DNA from: Rhodococcus sp. SBT000017
GTDB taxonomy: Bacteria > Actinomycetota > Actinomycetes > Mycobacteriales > Mycobacteriaceae
Reading direction: 5' to 3'
Assembly: GCF_003688915.1 (NCBI RefSeq)
Contig: NZ_REFU01000001.1
Span: 3,844,001-3,908,000 of the forward strand
Length of the DNA stretch: 64,000 nt
Shown here one piece after another: positions 55,287 to 63,966 of this stretch. A program made the position numbers and the translations under genes. The notes under the pieces were generated by a model, which was not told the DNA's origin, ran no database searches, and was given only the letters and a program-made list of their open reading frames with translations. Position 1 is the stretch's first letter, and the number at the start of each line of letters is the position of its first letter.

Positions 55287-56099
55287 ATGAGTGAAGAAGC
55301 GCGGCGCAACGACGGCGACAACGAGGGACCTCTGGAAGAGGAACTCGAGGAAAGTTTCGACGCCGTCGTCTCCGAAGGTGCCGAGCGATTGCACCGCACC
55401 GTACGGACCGTGCTGATCACCGGATTCTTCGGCGGGCTCGAAGTTGCGCTGGGTGTAATGGCGTATCTCGCGGTGCTGGACGAGACCGACAGTCATCTAC
55501 TGGCCGGCCTGGCGTTCGGTATCGGCCTGGTGGCGATCTATCTCGCTCATGGCGAGCTGTTCACCGAGGACTTCCTGATGCCGATCGCCGCGGTGGTGGC
55601 CCGCGACGGCACACCTCTGCAGCTGGCGAAGCTGTGGATCGGGACGCTGCTGGCGAACTTGCTGGGCGGGTGGTTGGTGATGTGGTTGATCGCGCACGCG
55701 TTTCCGCAGTGGCTCGAGGTGTTGTCCGAGGCGGCGCATCATTTCGTCGACGCACCGCTCGATCTGCAGTCGATCTGCCTGGCAGTTCTCGGCGGCAGCA
55801 CGATGACGCTGCTGACCCGTATGCAGCAGGGGACAACATCCGATGTCGCGCGGATCATCGCCGCCATGGCAGCAGGCTTCCTACTGGCCGGACTGCAGCT
55901 GTTCCACTCGATTCTCGATTCCTTGCTGATCTTCGGAGCCATCCACGCAGGTGCCGATGTGGGCTACCGCGACTGGATCGAATGGTTCGGCTACACGGTG
56001 GTCTTCAACATCATCGGCGGCGTCGTATTGGTCACCGCCCTGCGCCTGGTGCGCACGAAGGAGCTCGTGAAGTCCGAACGAAAAACGAATCCTGAATAG
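55287..56099 (+). CDS. Formate/nitrite transporter (FNT) family channel
   Basis: A 270-residue protein with six transmembrane helices after an acidic N terminus (EGPLEEELEESFD). The FNT pattern shows in GFFGGLEVALGVMAYL, HGELFTEDFLMP and LWIGTLLANLLGGW. Members carry formate, nitrite or similar small anions; this long-N-terminus type is often annotated only as an FNT family protein, so its substrate is open. ATG 55287 was chosen since upstream sequence in the frame is the terminator region. Confidence 0.88.
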   Translation: MSEEARRNDGDNEGPLEEELEESFDAVVSEGAERLHRTVRTVLITGFFGGLEVALGVMAYLAVLDETDSHLLAGLAFGIGLVAIYLAHGELFTEDFLMPIAAVVARDGTPLQLAKLWIGTLLANLLGGWLVMWLIAHAFPQWLEVLSEAAHHFVDAPLDLQSICLAVLGGSTMTLLTRMQQGTTSDVARIIAAMAAGFLLAGLQLFHSILDSLLIFGAIHAGADVGYRDWIEWFGYTVVFNIIGGVVLVTALRLVRTKELVKSERKTNPE

Positions 56100-56115
56100 C
56101 GGAGTGGCGTGGGGC

Positions 56116-57039
56116 TCACGGACTGCTGTCCGACGCCCATCGCTCCAAGCTCAGGCGGGTCTCGAAGCGTCGGACAGACTTCGAGATTGGATCGTTGAAT
56201 TCGATTGAGCTGGCGAGTAATTGGAGAGGATCGGTGAAATCGTCGACGGCCCGGTCGGTGGCCGTCGGGTAGAGGTCGTCACCGAGGATGGGTACACCGA
56301 GTGAATTCATGTGCAGTCGCAGCTGATGAGTGCGGCCCGTCAACGGAGTCAGTCGATAGCGACCGAGCCCGTCTCGATGATCCAGAAGTTCGACGGTGGT
56401 GTGCGCGTTGGGTTCACCGACCACCTCGCGAGCGGTGAATTGGCCCTTCTCCGAGACGATTCGGCTACGGACGACGGTGGGCAGTGTCAGCGACGGGTCG
56501 TAGGGCGCGATCGCCTCGTACTTCTTGTGGACCTTCCGATCCTGGAACAGTGTTTGATACGCGCCGCGAAGAGTGGGGTCCACGACGAACAGAACCAACC
56601 CTGCGGTGACGCGGTCGAGTCGGTGAGCGGGCACCAACTGCGGCAGATCGAGTTCGCGACGTAACCGCACGAGAGCGGTCTGCAGAATGTGCCCGCCGCG
56701 GGGGATCGTCGGCAGGAAATGCGGCTTGTCGATCACCAGCAGTGCATCGTCTCGGTGCACGATCGAAATATCGAACGGCACAACGGTTTCCGACGGCAGA
56801 TCGCGGTGGAACCAGACCGCCTCGCCGGGAACGTACGGTGCGTCCGGTGCGATGGGCCCGGTCATGTCGACGATGTCACCGGCCGCGAACATGGCGTCGA
56901 ACCGGTGCGGAGAAATCCGTGACTCGGTGGCGGTGAGAAAGTCGCGAACAGTGCGCCACGTGCCGTCCTCGGGCATCCGGATTCGAGCGGGATCGAGACC
57001 GTGCCGCTTCGCCAGGGGCGGTTGCTGGCGTCGTCTCAC
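56116..57039 (-). CDS. RluA-type pseudouridine synthase
   Basis: A 307-residue enzyme: the catalytic motif AHRLDRVTAGLVLF with the active-site Asp near residue 147, VHKKYEAI, and the C-terminal LTGRTHQLRLHM. It isomerises a uridine in rRNA or tRNA; the exact target cannot be told. The N terminus (KRHGLDPARIRMPEDG) matches actinobacterial members. The start is GTG 57039. It is convergent with the FNT gene. Confidence 0.92.
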   Translation of the reverse strand: MRRRQQPPLAKRHGLDPARIRMPEDGTWRTVRDFLTATESRISPHRFDAMFAAGDIVDMTGPIAPDAPYVPGEAVWFHRDLPSETVVPFDISIVHRDDALLVIDKPHFLPTIPRGGHILQTALVRLRRELDLPQLVPAHRLDRVTAGLVLFVVDPTLRGAYQTLFQDRKVHKKYEAIAPYDPSLTLPTVVRSRIVSEKGQFTAREVVGEPNAHTTVELLDHRDGLGRYRLTPLTGRTHQLRLHMNSLGVPILGDDLYPTATDRAVDDFTDPLQLLASSIEFNDPISKSVRRFETRLSLERWASDSSP

Positions 57040-57117
57040 AGAGTGAGCGTATCCGCCCGCCGAGATCGCACTTGTGCAGACAAATCAGTGCCTACTGCCT
57101 GCACAAGTGCGAATTCG

Positions 57118-57456
57118 CTACTCGCAGCCGATGCCGTCGTTGTCGCGATCGAGATGTGGCCCGTAGCCGTACTCGTCTCGATAGACCGGATCGGCACCGG
57201 CGTCACGCGCCGCATCGCAGTTCTCGTACTGGAATGCCCTGCCGGAGGGGGCGGGTGCGGATTGCGGCGCAGGAGCAGGCGCCGCCAGTGGGGCCGGAGG
57301 CGGAGGAAGGAGCACCGGGCAGAACTGGGCCGAACCACTGCTGCAGAGGAAATCGGTGATCGGATCGGCCGAGGCGACGACCGGGGCGCTGACCAGGGCG
57401 GCGGCAGCGATCGCGCCGCTGATGCCGAGCTTGAACAGCAGGTTCTTCGTCTTCAT
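57118..57456 (-). CDS. Secreted Excalibur calcium-binding domain protein
   Basis: A 112-residue exported protein. The signal peptide (FKLGISGAIAAAALVSAPVVASA) is followed by a short Cys-containing region, a Pro/Ala linker, and the Excalibur domain (YENCDAARDAG ending DRDNDGIGCE). Such domains bind calcium on the cell surface. GGAG precedes the ATG at 57456, which was preferred to ATG 57519. Confidence 0.88.
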   Translation of the reverse strand: MKTKNLLFKLGISGAIAAAALVSAPVVASADPITDFLCSSGSAQFCPVLLPPPPAPLAAPAPAPQSAPAPSGRAFQYENCDAARDAGADPVYRDEYGYGPHLDRDNDGIGCE

Positions 57457-57601
57457 GGAACTCCAATCGAGGGGGTGTGATGTGGAGCATCCTCGACCAA
57501 TTGTTGAACTGTCAATCAAGTCATTCGGGTGATCTACGGCCCGCGACTCCGTGGAAGGCCGATGGGTTTGGAACCCATCGATTCGGCGTATCTACGAACG
57601 T

Positions 57602-57805
57602 ATGAGCGAAAACGAGCAGGTCAACCAGAACCCCGAGAAGGATCCCGACGACTGGGTCACCGGCGACGAGCCGATGACCGGCCCACAGAAGAGCTACCTG
57701 GGCACTCTTGCGCAGGAAGCGGGCGAGGAAATACCCGAGGGTCTCAACAAGGCGCAGGCGTCGGAAATGATCGACAAGTTGCAGGGCGAGACCGGCCGCG
57801 GCTGA
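57602..57805 (+). CDS. DUF3072 domain protein
   Basis: A 67-residue acidic protein: MSENEQVNQNPEKDPDDWV, then MTGPQKSYLGTLAQEAGEE and LNKAQASEMIDKLQ, the DUF3072 pattern (short helices, related to proteins with a DUF3071-like motif). Function unknown. ATG 57602 gives the family length. Confidence 0.85.
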   Translation: MSENEQVNQNPEKDPDDWVTGDEPMTGPQKSYLGTLAQEAGEEIPEGLNKAQASEMIDKLQGETGRG

Positions 57806-57822
57806 CTGACGCCCCAGAGGTC

Positions 57823-57874
57823 CACTCGATGTGACATCGACCCCCGAAAAGTCCACCGAATGTCACATCGAGTG
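57823..57874. repeat. Long inverted repeat (15-bp arms)
   Basis: CACTCGATGTGACAT at 57823-57837 is repeated as its exact reverse complement ATGTCACATCGAGTG at 57860-57874, with 22 bp between. The arms are also related as direct repeats (TCCACTCGATGTGACATCGA and TCCACCGAATGTCACATCGA). It could be a terminator of the DUF3072 gene or a REP-like element. The rest of 57806-58095 holds no gene. Confidence 0.8.
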
Positions 57875-58095
57875 CCCTCGCGGGAGCTGCGTCGACGAGT
57901 ACATCCGACCAGGTAGACCGTTCTGCCTCGAGTACATCTAACAAAGGATCACGCGGACTTTTGTACCTGCATGTGCGCGGCTATTGTGAGCGAACCCACA
58001 GCTTTAGCGTGCGCGCATATCGGTGGGTACGTTGAGTGACGGATGTTGTTTGTGTTGCGCCCCGTGAGGGGCGCCGGGGGAGGATGGGCAATCAG

Positions 58096-59142
58096 ATGCA
58101 CCGTCGATTGTTGGCAGTAGCGGGAACTGCTCTGGCAGTGTCGCTGCTGGGGTCGGGTCTCGCCGGGGCGCAGCCGCTTCCCGGTACCGGCAGTTCCGAA
58201 GGTGGCGGTGTCGCTCCCGGTATTGCAGCTCAGTCCCTGCCGGCAGCGGCGGCGCGCATCGATCGTGTGGACATGCTGACCGATCGCCGCGCAGCAGTGT
58301 GGGTCGAGTCGCCGGCCATGGGCCGCGCCATCCAGGTCCAGGTTCTTCTTCCGGCCGCGCAGGCGGTGTCTCGCCCCACGCTCTACATGCTCGACGGTGT
58401 GAGTGCGGGCAAGGAATCCGATTACCAGGAAAGCACCTGGACTCAGAAGACCGACATCGTCGACTTCTTCGCGGACAAGCAGGTCAACGTCGTGCTCCCG
58501 GTCGGTGGATCGAGCAGCTACTACACGGACTGGAACGTGCCGGACCCGGTGCTGGGCGTCAACAAGTGGGAGACCTTCCTGACGTCGGAGCTGCCGCCGC
58601 TGATCGATGCGCGCTTCTCCGGTAACGGCACCAATGCGATCTCGGGTGTCTCGATGGGAGCCCAGGCCGCAATGGACCTGATCACGCGTCACCCCGGCCT
58701 CTACACCGGCGTCGCAGGCCTGAGCGGTTGCTACGACAATTCGCAAGCCAACTTCAAGGATGCGGTCCGCGCCACCGTCGCCACCAACGGCGGCAATGCA
58801 ACCAACATGTGGGGCGAGAACACCGATCCCAAGTGGGTCGAGCACGATCCGTCACGTAATGCCGAAGCACTCCGCGGCAAGGACGTCTACCTGTCCGTCG
58901 GCACCGGCCTGCCCGGTCCGTACGAGCTCGGCCCCGGTGGTAGCGGAGTCGAGAGCGCGTTGATGGGCGGACCGCTCGAGGCGGCCGCGCTGTACTGCAC
59001 GACCGTGTTCGATACTCGACTCCGATCGCTGGACATCCCCGCGACCGTCGTCTACCGCCCCTACGGCATCCATCAGTGGCCGTACTGGCAGGACGACCTG
59101 CGCGAATCCTGGCCGACGCTCGAGCGCGCGCTAGGCCTGTAG
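58096..59142 (+). CDS. Mycolyltransferase-like secreted esterase (antigen 85 family)
   Basis: A 348-residue exported alpha/beta hydrolase. The signal peptide is residues 1-32 (LLAVAGTALAVSLLGSGLAGAQ). The esterase domain shows LYMLDGVSAGKESDYQ, the nucleophile motif GVSMGAQAA and the catalytic His in GIHQWPYW, as in antigen 85 and related mycolyltransferases that move mycolic acids between trehalose and arabinogalactan. ATG 58096 is chosen because GGGGGAGG lies 12 bases upstream; ATG 58084 touches that site. Confidence 0.88.
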   Translation: MHRRLLAVAGTALAVSLLGSGLAGAQPLPGTGSSEGGGVAPGIAAQSLPAAAARIDRVDMLTDRRAAVWVESPAMGRAIQVQVLLPAAQAVSRPTLYMLDGVSAGKESDYQESTWTQKTDIVDFFADKQVNVVLPVGGSSSYYTDWNVPDPVLGVNKWETFLTSELPPLIDARFSGNGTNAISGVSMGAQAAMDLITRHPGLYTGVAGLSGCYDNSQANFKDAVRATVATNGGNATNMWGENTDPKWVEHDPSRNAEALRGKDVYLSVGTGLPGPYELGPGGSGVESALMGGPLEAAALYCTTVFDTRLRSLDIPATVVYRPYGIHQWPYWQDDLRESWPTLERALGL

Positions 59143-60192
59143 AGCAAACTTCAGAAATGCGTCGTTCTCGTGCGGGTCGCCGATGGTGACCCGCACTCCG
59201 TCGTTTCCGTAGGCGCGCAGTAGTACGCCCTGTTCGGCTGCAGCACTGGCGAATTCACCCGAGCGTTCGGCCAACGGCAGCCATACGAAGTTGGACTGCG
59301 ATGCGCCGACGTCGTAGCCGCCCGCAACGAGAGCGTCGCGCACACGATCCCGCTCCGTGATCAGGGCTTCGGTGCGGGCCAGCAGCTCTACCGAGGCCTC
59401 CAACGACGCCACCGCCGCCTGCTGCGCAACGGTGCTGACAGCGAACGCGATCCGCACCTTCGACAGCGCCGTGATCACCTCGGGATCGGCCACCGCGTAA
59501 CCCACCCGCAAGCCGGCGAGTCCGTAGGCCTTCGAGAACGTCCGCAGCACGATCACGTTGCGTCGTCCGCGTGCCAGCTCCACTCCGTCGGTGTGGTTGC
59601 CCGCGGCGGGGCGGGTGTACTCGAAGTAGGCCTCGTCGAGGACCACGAGAATGTTCGACGGCACCGCGTCGAGAAATGCTTCGAGCTTGTCGCGCTGGAC
59701 GACGGTTCCGGTCGGGTTGTTCGGGTTGCAGACGAAGATCAGCCGCGTGCGGTCGGTGATGGCGGCGAACATAGCGTCGAGGTCGTGCACGTGGTCGGCG
59801 GTCAACGGAACCAATACGGGTGTCGCGCCTGCAACGCTGGTGACGATGGGGTACGCCTCGAACGAGCGCCAGGCGAACAACACTTCGTCGCCGGGACCGC
59901 AGGTGATCTGGACGACCTCCTGGCACAGCGAGACGGAACCACTTCCGACGGCCACGTTCTCGGTGGCAACGCCGAGCTTCTTCGCCAGCGACTCGACGAG
60001 CGCGGTCGCTCGATTGTCGGGGTAGCGATTGACGCCGCCGACGGCCTCCGCGATCGCGTCGCGCACGCTCGGCAGCGGTCCCTGCGTCGTTTCGTTGCTC
60101 GCCAGTTTGATCGCACCCGGAAAGGTGCGGCCGGGAACGTAGGCGGGGATGGCGTCGAGGTCGGGGCGGATGCGCGCGGTCACGGCTGCCAT
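59131..60192 (-). CDS. Histidinol-phosphate/aromatic aminotransferase (HisC/Pat)
   Basis: A 353-residue PLP enzyme: LASNETTQGP, VCNPNNPTGT, LDEAYFEYTRP and the PLP lysine in TFSKAYGLAGLRVGY. It matches the second HisC-like protein of mycobacteria (Rv3772), which acts as an aromatic amino acid aminotransferase. It overlaps the end of the mycolyltransferase gene by 12 bp on the opposite strand. All catalytic residues are present. Confidence 0.92.
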   Translation of the reverse strand: MAAVTARIRPDLDAIPAYVPGRTFPGAIKLASNETTQGPLPSVRDAIAEAVGGVNRYPDNRATALVESLAKKLGVATENVAVGSGSVSLCQEVVQITCGPGDEVLFAWRSFEAYPIVTSVAGATPVLVPLTADHVHDLDAMFAAITDRTRLIFVCNPNNPTGTVVQRDKLEAFLDAVPSNILVVLDEAYFEYTRPAAGNHTDGVELARGRRNVIVLRTFSKAYGLAGLRVGYAVADPEVITALSKVRIAFAVSTVAQQAAVASLEASVELLARTEALITERDRVRDALVAGGYDVGASQSNFVWLPLAERSGEFASAAAEQGVLLRAYGNDGVRVTIGDPHENDAFLKFALQA

Positions 60193-60276
60193 TATGCGCC
60201 CAGGTTCGGGGTTGACTTCTGCGCGTCCGTGATATTGCTGTGCACGACCGGGCCGATCGTCCTATCTTCGATAAGT

Positions 60277-61041
60277 ATGTCGGGAATATTGAGCGACGTC
60301 GCAGTTCTTCGGTCCGCCTCCGCGCCCACGGTCGGCGCGGACTACGTGGTGGATACGACCGCGCACGAATCACCCCCGCAGGAGAAAGTGCCGTTGACGG
60401 CCGCCGAACCCGATGGTCCACCTCGCGGCGGAATCGTCGTGCTGCACGAGGCGCGTGAGGTGCCCGAGTCTCTGCTCGACCTTCTGCGCGCACTCGCGCT
60501 GGAAGGTTGGCTCGCCGTTGCGCCGAACCTGTTCCATCGAGGCCACGGCGACGACAAAGAAGTATTCGGCGACGACCTCTTCGCGGACTTCGACGCCACC
60601 TCCGACTGGCTCGTTCAGCGCGGTGTCTATCCCGATTGTGTCGGGGTGATCGGGTTCGACGACGCAGGCACGGCAGCGTTGATCGTGGCCACCAGTCGTC
60701 CGGTCGGGGCGGCGGTCAGTGTCGCCGCAGCCGGCATCGTCGAACCGCTCAACTCCGACGCGATCGCGTTGGTCGAGGCCGCACCCAAGCTGCAGGCCCC
60801 CTGGCTCGGTCTCTACGGCGAGGACGACCCCCACACCCCACCCGCTCACATCGAAGCCCTTCGCGACGCCGCCACGCGTGCCTCAGTGGCCACGAACGTC
60901 GTCAGCTATTCGGGCTTGAAGCACCGAGCCGATCATCCCCGCGAACAACCCGGCAGTTCCGATCACAGCGACCCCGCGGCGGCCGCGCTCGTCGACGCCC
61001 AGACCCGAATCTTCGATTGGTTCGACAGCTTCATGCGCTGA
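60277..61041 (+). CDS. Dienelactone hydrolase family protein with altered nucleophile site
   Basis: A 254-residue alpha/beta hydrolase of the dienelactone type (GIVVLHEAREVPESLLDLLR, WLGLYGEDDPHTP, and the His motif KHRADHP). At the nucleophile elbow, where the family usually has GFCxGG, it reads GFDDAG (Gly126-Phe-Asp128-Asp-Ala-Gly131), so the cysteine is replaced by aspartate. Normal lactone hydrolysis is doubtful. ATG 60277 is preferred; the frame upstream is antisense to the aminotransferase gene. Confidence 0.8.
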   Translation: MSGILSDVAVLRSASAPTVGADYVVDTTAHESPPQEKVPLTAAEPDGPPRGGIVVLHEAREVPESLLDLLRALALEGWLAVAPNLFHRGHGDDKEVFGDDLFADFDATSDWLVQRGVYPDCVGVIGFDDAGTAALIVATSRPVGAAVSVAAAGIVEPLNSDAIALVEAAPKLQAPWLGLYGEDDPHTPPAHIEALRDAATRASVATNVVSYSGLKHRADHPREQPGSSDHSDPAAAALVDAQTRIFDWFDSFMR

Positions 61042-61164
61042 AGAGCAACAAGCATCTTTTACGCAAACGCCGCGCGAACCGGAGGCGTCGACCAGCCGTT
61101 TTGCCTTCTGGCCTTTGCCGTGTGTAATCTCTTTCCTCGGCGGTCCGAGAGGGCCGGCAGCCTA

Positions 61165-61254
61165 GGAGGCGTGCCAGAGCGGCCGAATGGGAGTCACTGC
61201 TAATGACTTGTCCTTTCACCGGGACCGGAGGTTCAAATCCTCTCGCCTCCGCCA
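61165..61254 (+). tRNA. tRNA-Ser (anticodon GCT)
   Basis: Acceptor stem GGAGGCG pairs with CGCCTCC, followed by G and an encoded CCA. The anticodon stem GTCA/TGAC encloses CTGCTAA with anticodon GCT, and there is a long variable arm and a GGTTCAAATCC T arm. Confidence 0.95.
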
Positions 61255-61255
61255 C

Positions 61256-61277
61256 GAACGGTAGATCGTTACCGTTC
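61256..61277. terminator. Hairpin between two tRNA genes
   Basis: An 8-bp perfect stem GAACGGTA/TACCGTTC with a GATCGT loop follows the tRNA-Ser directly. It may end tRNA transcription or mark a processing site. Confidence 0.5.
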
Positions 61278-61304
61278 AGCTAGACCAGTTGGATAACTGA
61301 ACAT

Positions 61305-61377
61305 GCGCCCGTAGCTCAACGGATAGAGCACTTGACTACGGATCAAGAGGTTAGGGGTTCGAATCCCTTCGGGCGCA
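61305..61377 (+). tRNA. tRNA-Arg (anticodon ACG)
   Basis: Acceptor stem GCGCCCG pairs with CGGGCGC, discriminator A. The anticodon stem CTTGA/TCAAG encloses CTACGGA with anticodon ACG. The T arm is GGTTCGAATCC. CCA is not encoded. Confidence 0.95.
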
Positions 61378-61381
61378 CAGA

Positions 61382-61423
61382 AGAAGGAGCCCCGAACTGC
61401 AGCGATGCGGTTCGGGGCTTCTT
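61382..61423 (+). terminator. Terminator after tRNA-Arg
   Basis: GAAGGAGCCCCGAAC and GTTCGGGGCTTCTTC form a 15-bp stem with one mismatch and a 12-nt loop, four bases after the tRNA. It is followed by GATTTCG. Confidence 0.7.
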
Positions 61424-61599
61424 CGATTTCGAGGTGATGTGCGGTGAGCTCAACACTTACTCAACACAGTGCTCGGATTTCGGCGCGAAAGTGATGAGTT
61501 CACGGTGTCGAACCGGACAGCCTCAGTCCCGACATTGGAACGGCGTGGGCAGAACCAATGTCAATGGCGGAGAACTGCCCTTCCTGTTTTCCTGTCGCC

Positions 61600-61912
61600 A
61601 AGGCGCTCGCCGGCAGCTCGAGGCACTATCAACGTCGCCGATCCGAGTGTCGACGATCTCGGTCGTCCGCTCCGACGACGCACCCGAGTACCTCGACGAC
61701 GAGGATCTCAGTCGCGTTGTCGCGCATCTGGATTTGATCGGTCTGCTGGTAACGGAGAGCCGCACCATCGTCGTCGATGGGCAGGACAAGACGGTGTTCG
61801 GGCTGGGCGACCCGCAGGTCATGCACGCCTATCTGCCGCTGATCCTCACCGGCGGCCGAGTCAACCAAATTCTGATGCTCGATCCGGACCCTCTGGGCCA
61901 TGCGTCACATGA
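61600..61912 (+). pseudogene. Orphan coding fragment between the tRNA genes and the porin
   Basis: The region 61424-62365 holds no intact gene. Within it, about 61620-61890 has GC-rich third positions and a protein-like sequence (VSTISVVRSDDAPEYLDDED, LSRVVAHLDLIGLLV, HAYLPLILTGGRVNQILML). The frame starts inside the tRNA-Arg and its last third (from about 61900) looks non-native, so both ends seem lost. I recognise no family. Confidence 0.35.
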
Positions 61913-62365
61913 GGGCGCAGAGTGTCAGATCGGGGTCGTGTGCGGATGGCGGCTGATGGCGTCAACGACGGGATTGTCGCCTTCCGGATCGGGTAAGACG
62001 TCGACGTCACACGGTGTCGGTTCGTCACCGGGAACTGCTGTCAATACGGTCATGTCACCCGGACCCTCACCGGTGAACTGGCTGGTGTTCGCCACACATG
62101 CCATCGTGCCGCTGGCCAAGTTCGGGCCGTCATCGTTTCGTGACCATGAGGCGCGTCACTCCATGTGATGCGCCAAAACGCCTGGTCGTACTTGCCCGAA
62201 GATGTTTCTGTTACGCCCGGTACGGGTGGCGCCGGTCTGATTCGGGTGTCGAAGGACTGTCGGGGATGTGTGGGGTGTTGTACCGTCCCGGGCAGATCTT
62301 CAGTTATTTTTCAGCAACCATTGTGGTCGGTCGAATCACCGACACGCGTACGGAGAGACTCGCTC

Positions 62366-63067
62366 ATGGAAACGATGGCAAGCGCTACCACTGGTTCGAC
62401 GGTGCGGGGACGTGGCGTATCGAGGGCCGTGGCTGGTTGTGCGGTGGTGTCGGCAGCAGTGATGGTGGGTTCTGCTGCGTTCGCGGGCACCGCGTCGGCG
62501 ACGCCGACGCCGTTGGCCGACAAGTTCGCGAGCACGGTCACCGATGACGGCTGGACCCTCGATCTCACTGCCAGCAACCTGTCGGTCAACCCGGTTCCGA
62601 ACGTGGCGACGACGGCGTTCACGCGGGAGGGGTTCGTCTCGGCGAAGGTCACCGGCACCATCACCGGTGCCGGTGAGACGGCGGTGAAGACCGGATACAT
62701 CGAACAGGGCCTGCAGATCGGGTGTCAGATCGATGTCTCCTCCGGTCTCGCTGTGGGACTTGGTGTGTCGTTCGGTCCGTCGGTGGGTGTGTCGATTTCC
62801 GGTACCGGCCCCAGCGCGAATGTGGGTGTCAATGCGTCGGTGAACCCGAGCATTCAGGCCACCATCGCTCCGGGAACGATCACCACGATTCCGCTCGGCA
62901 TCAAGGATCTCGAATCATCGAAGGCCTCGATCACGGCGGAGAACGTGCATGTGAAGGTCGATGCGTGCATGGGTCCGGTCACGGTCCGCTCCTATGCACA
63001 GTTCGCGGTGTCGACGTCGACCTCGGACAACAGTGTGTTCGTGTATTCCGACCCCACCTGGCTCTGA
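62366..63067 (+). CDS. MspA-family porin (chromosomal copy)
   Basis: A 233-residue exported protein. The signal peptide ends near FAGTASA-TP. The mature sequence matches the island porin closely along its whole length: TVTDDGWTLDLTASNL, FTREGFVSAKVTG, GYIEQGLQIGCQIDVSSG, FVYSDPTWL. It should form outer-membrane channels. GGAGAG precedes ATG 62366. Two small exported or membrane proteins follow on the same strand. Confidence 0.91.
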   Translation: METMASATTGSTVRGRGVSRAVAGCAVVSAAVMVGSAAFAGTASATPTPLADKFASTVTDDGWTLDLTASNLSVNPVPNVATTAFTREGFVSAKVTGTITGAGETAVKTGYIEQGLQIGCQIDVSSGLAVGLGVSFGPSVGVSISGTGPSANVGVNASVNPSIQATIAPGTITTIPLGIKDLESSKASITAENVHVKVDACMGPVTVRSYAQFAVSTSTSDNSVFVYSDPTWL

Positions 63068-63084
63068 CACGCAATTTCGATTCA

Positions 63085-63130
63085 GCCGACAACGGGTCTC
63101 CAGCCACGTGGAGCGATTTCGATTGTCGGC
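63085..63130 (+). repeat. Nested hairpin between porin and the next gene
   Basis: GCCGACAA (63085-63092) pairs with TTGTCGGC (63123-63130), and CTCCA/TGGAG form an inner stem. TTTT follows at 63137. It may limit readthrough from the porin gene. Confidence 0.45.
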
Positions 63131-63167
63131 CAATGCTTTTCACGCTCATCCTTACCTGAGGAGCATC

Positions 63168-63572
63168 ATGTCTTTCGCTCGTACGAAGAGAATCGCAGCC
63201 ACTACCACCGCAGTCTCGCTTGCTGCCGCCGGGGTTCTGCTCGCCAACGCCCCGGCCGCTGCAGCTGTTCCCGTGACGATCGAAGGGCCGGTTCCGGCGT
63301 ACTACGGCGCGCCGGTGGTGCAGGTTCCCCTCACTCACGCCCTGACCGTCGCGGCCCGTGACAGTGGTATCCCGGCCGCCCTGGCCAACGCAGATATCAC
63401 GATTCCGGTGCAGGGGTGGGAGTGGGTGATCGACTCCTCGGCCGACGTCCTGGCAGTCGAGACCGCTCGGGCTGCGCAGTACCCCAACGGTTGCGCTTCC
63501 TACCAGTTCTACCTTCCGCCGAGCGGGGGGTGGGCAGCCTCGGCCACCGGGTACACCCACTGCCCCTGGTAG
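63168..63572 (+). CDS. Small secreted protein
   Basis: A 134-residue exported protein. The signal peptide is residues 1-33 (TTTAVSLAAAGVLLANAPAAAA). The mature part has two cysteines (YPNGCASYQF and YTHCPW) that probably form a disulfide. No family recognised. GAGGAG precedes ATG 63168. It follows the porin by 100 bp and may share its transcript. Confidence 0.8.
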   Translation: MSFARTKRIAATTTAVSLAAAGVLLANAPAAAAVPVTIEGPVPAYYGAPVVQVPLTHALTVAARDSGIPAALANADITIPVQGWEWVIDSSADVLAVETARAAQYPNGCASYQFYLPPSGGWAASATGYTHCPW

Positions 63573-63681
63573 AGAACACCTTCTTCCTGTCCAGATGCAT
63601 CTGCTCCCGCTATCCCCCCAGCTGGTTGCGGGTATCTCGAGTCCCGCGTTTCTGTTTGGTAGAGAAAGGCATTCACTTTCG

Positions 63682-63966
63682 ATGACCACTTCACCGGTCG
63701 ACCCGATGACCCCACCGACCCGCCATGTCGGTGCAGCACGCAACGAAACCTCGACAGCGGTCATCGCGACACTGTTCGGGCTCGGGTTGCTTGTTGTGGC
63801 GTTCGCGATGATCGGACGCCTCGCCGGGTGGGCTGACGAGCACGGGACGATCCTGGTGTATCTGGCGTTCTTTGTGTGGATGTCGATCGCCGGGCGGGTG
63901 TTCTGGTGGGGCACCGACAGAGTGGTTGCCACGGTCCGGAAGCCGGCGGCCCAGGACCACCGATGA
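63682..63966 (+). CDS. Small membrane protein
   Basis: A 94-residue protein with two transmembrane helices (AVIATLFGLGLLVVAFAMIG and ILVYLAFFVWMSIAGRVFW). No family recognised. ATG 63682 is preferred to an upstream ATG at 63595. Its stop overlaps the next start (ATGA). Confidence 0.7.
   Translation: MTTSPVDPMTPPTRHVGAARNETSTAVIATLFGLGLLVVAFAMIGRLAGWADEHGTILVYLAFFVWMSIAGRVFWWGTDRVVATVRKPAAQDHR

Noticed and set aside
61332..61600. N-terminal part of the open frame beginning inside tRNA-Arg
   Set aside because: It runs through the tRNA and its terminator, so it cannot be native coding sequence.
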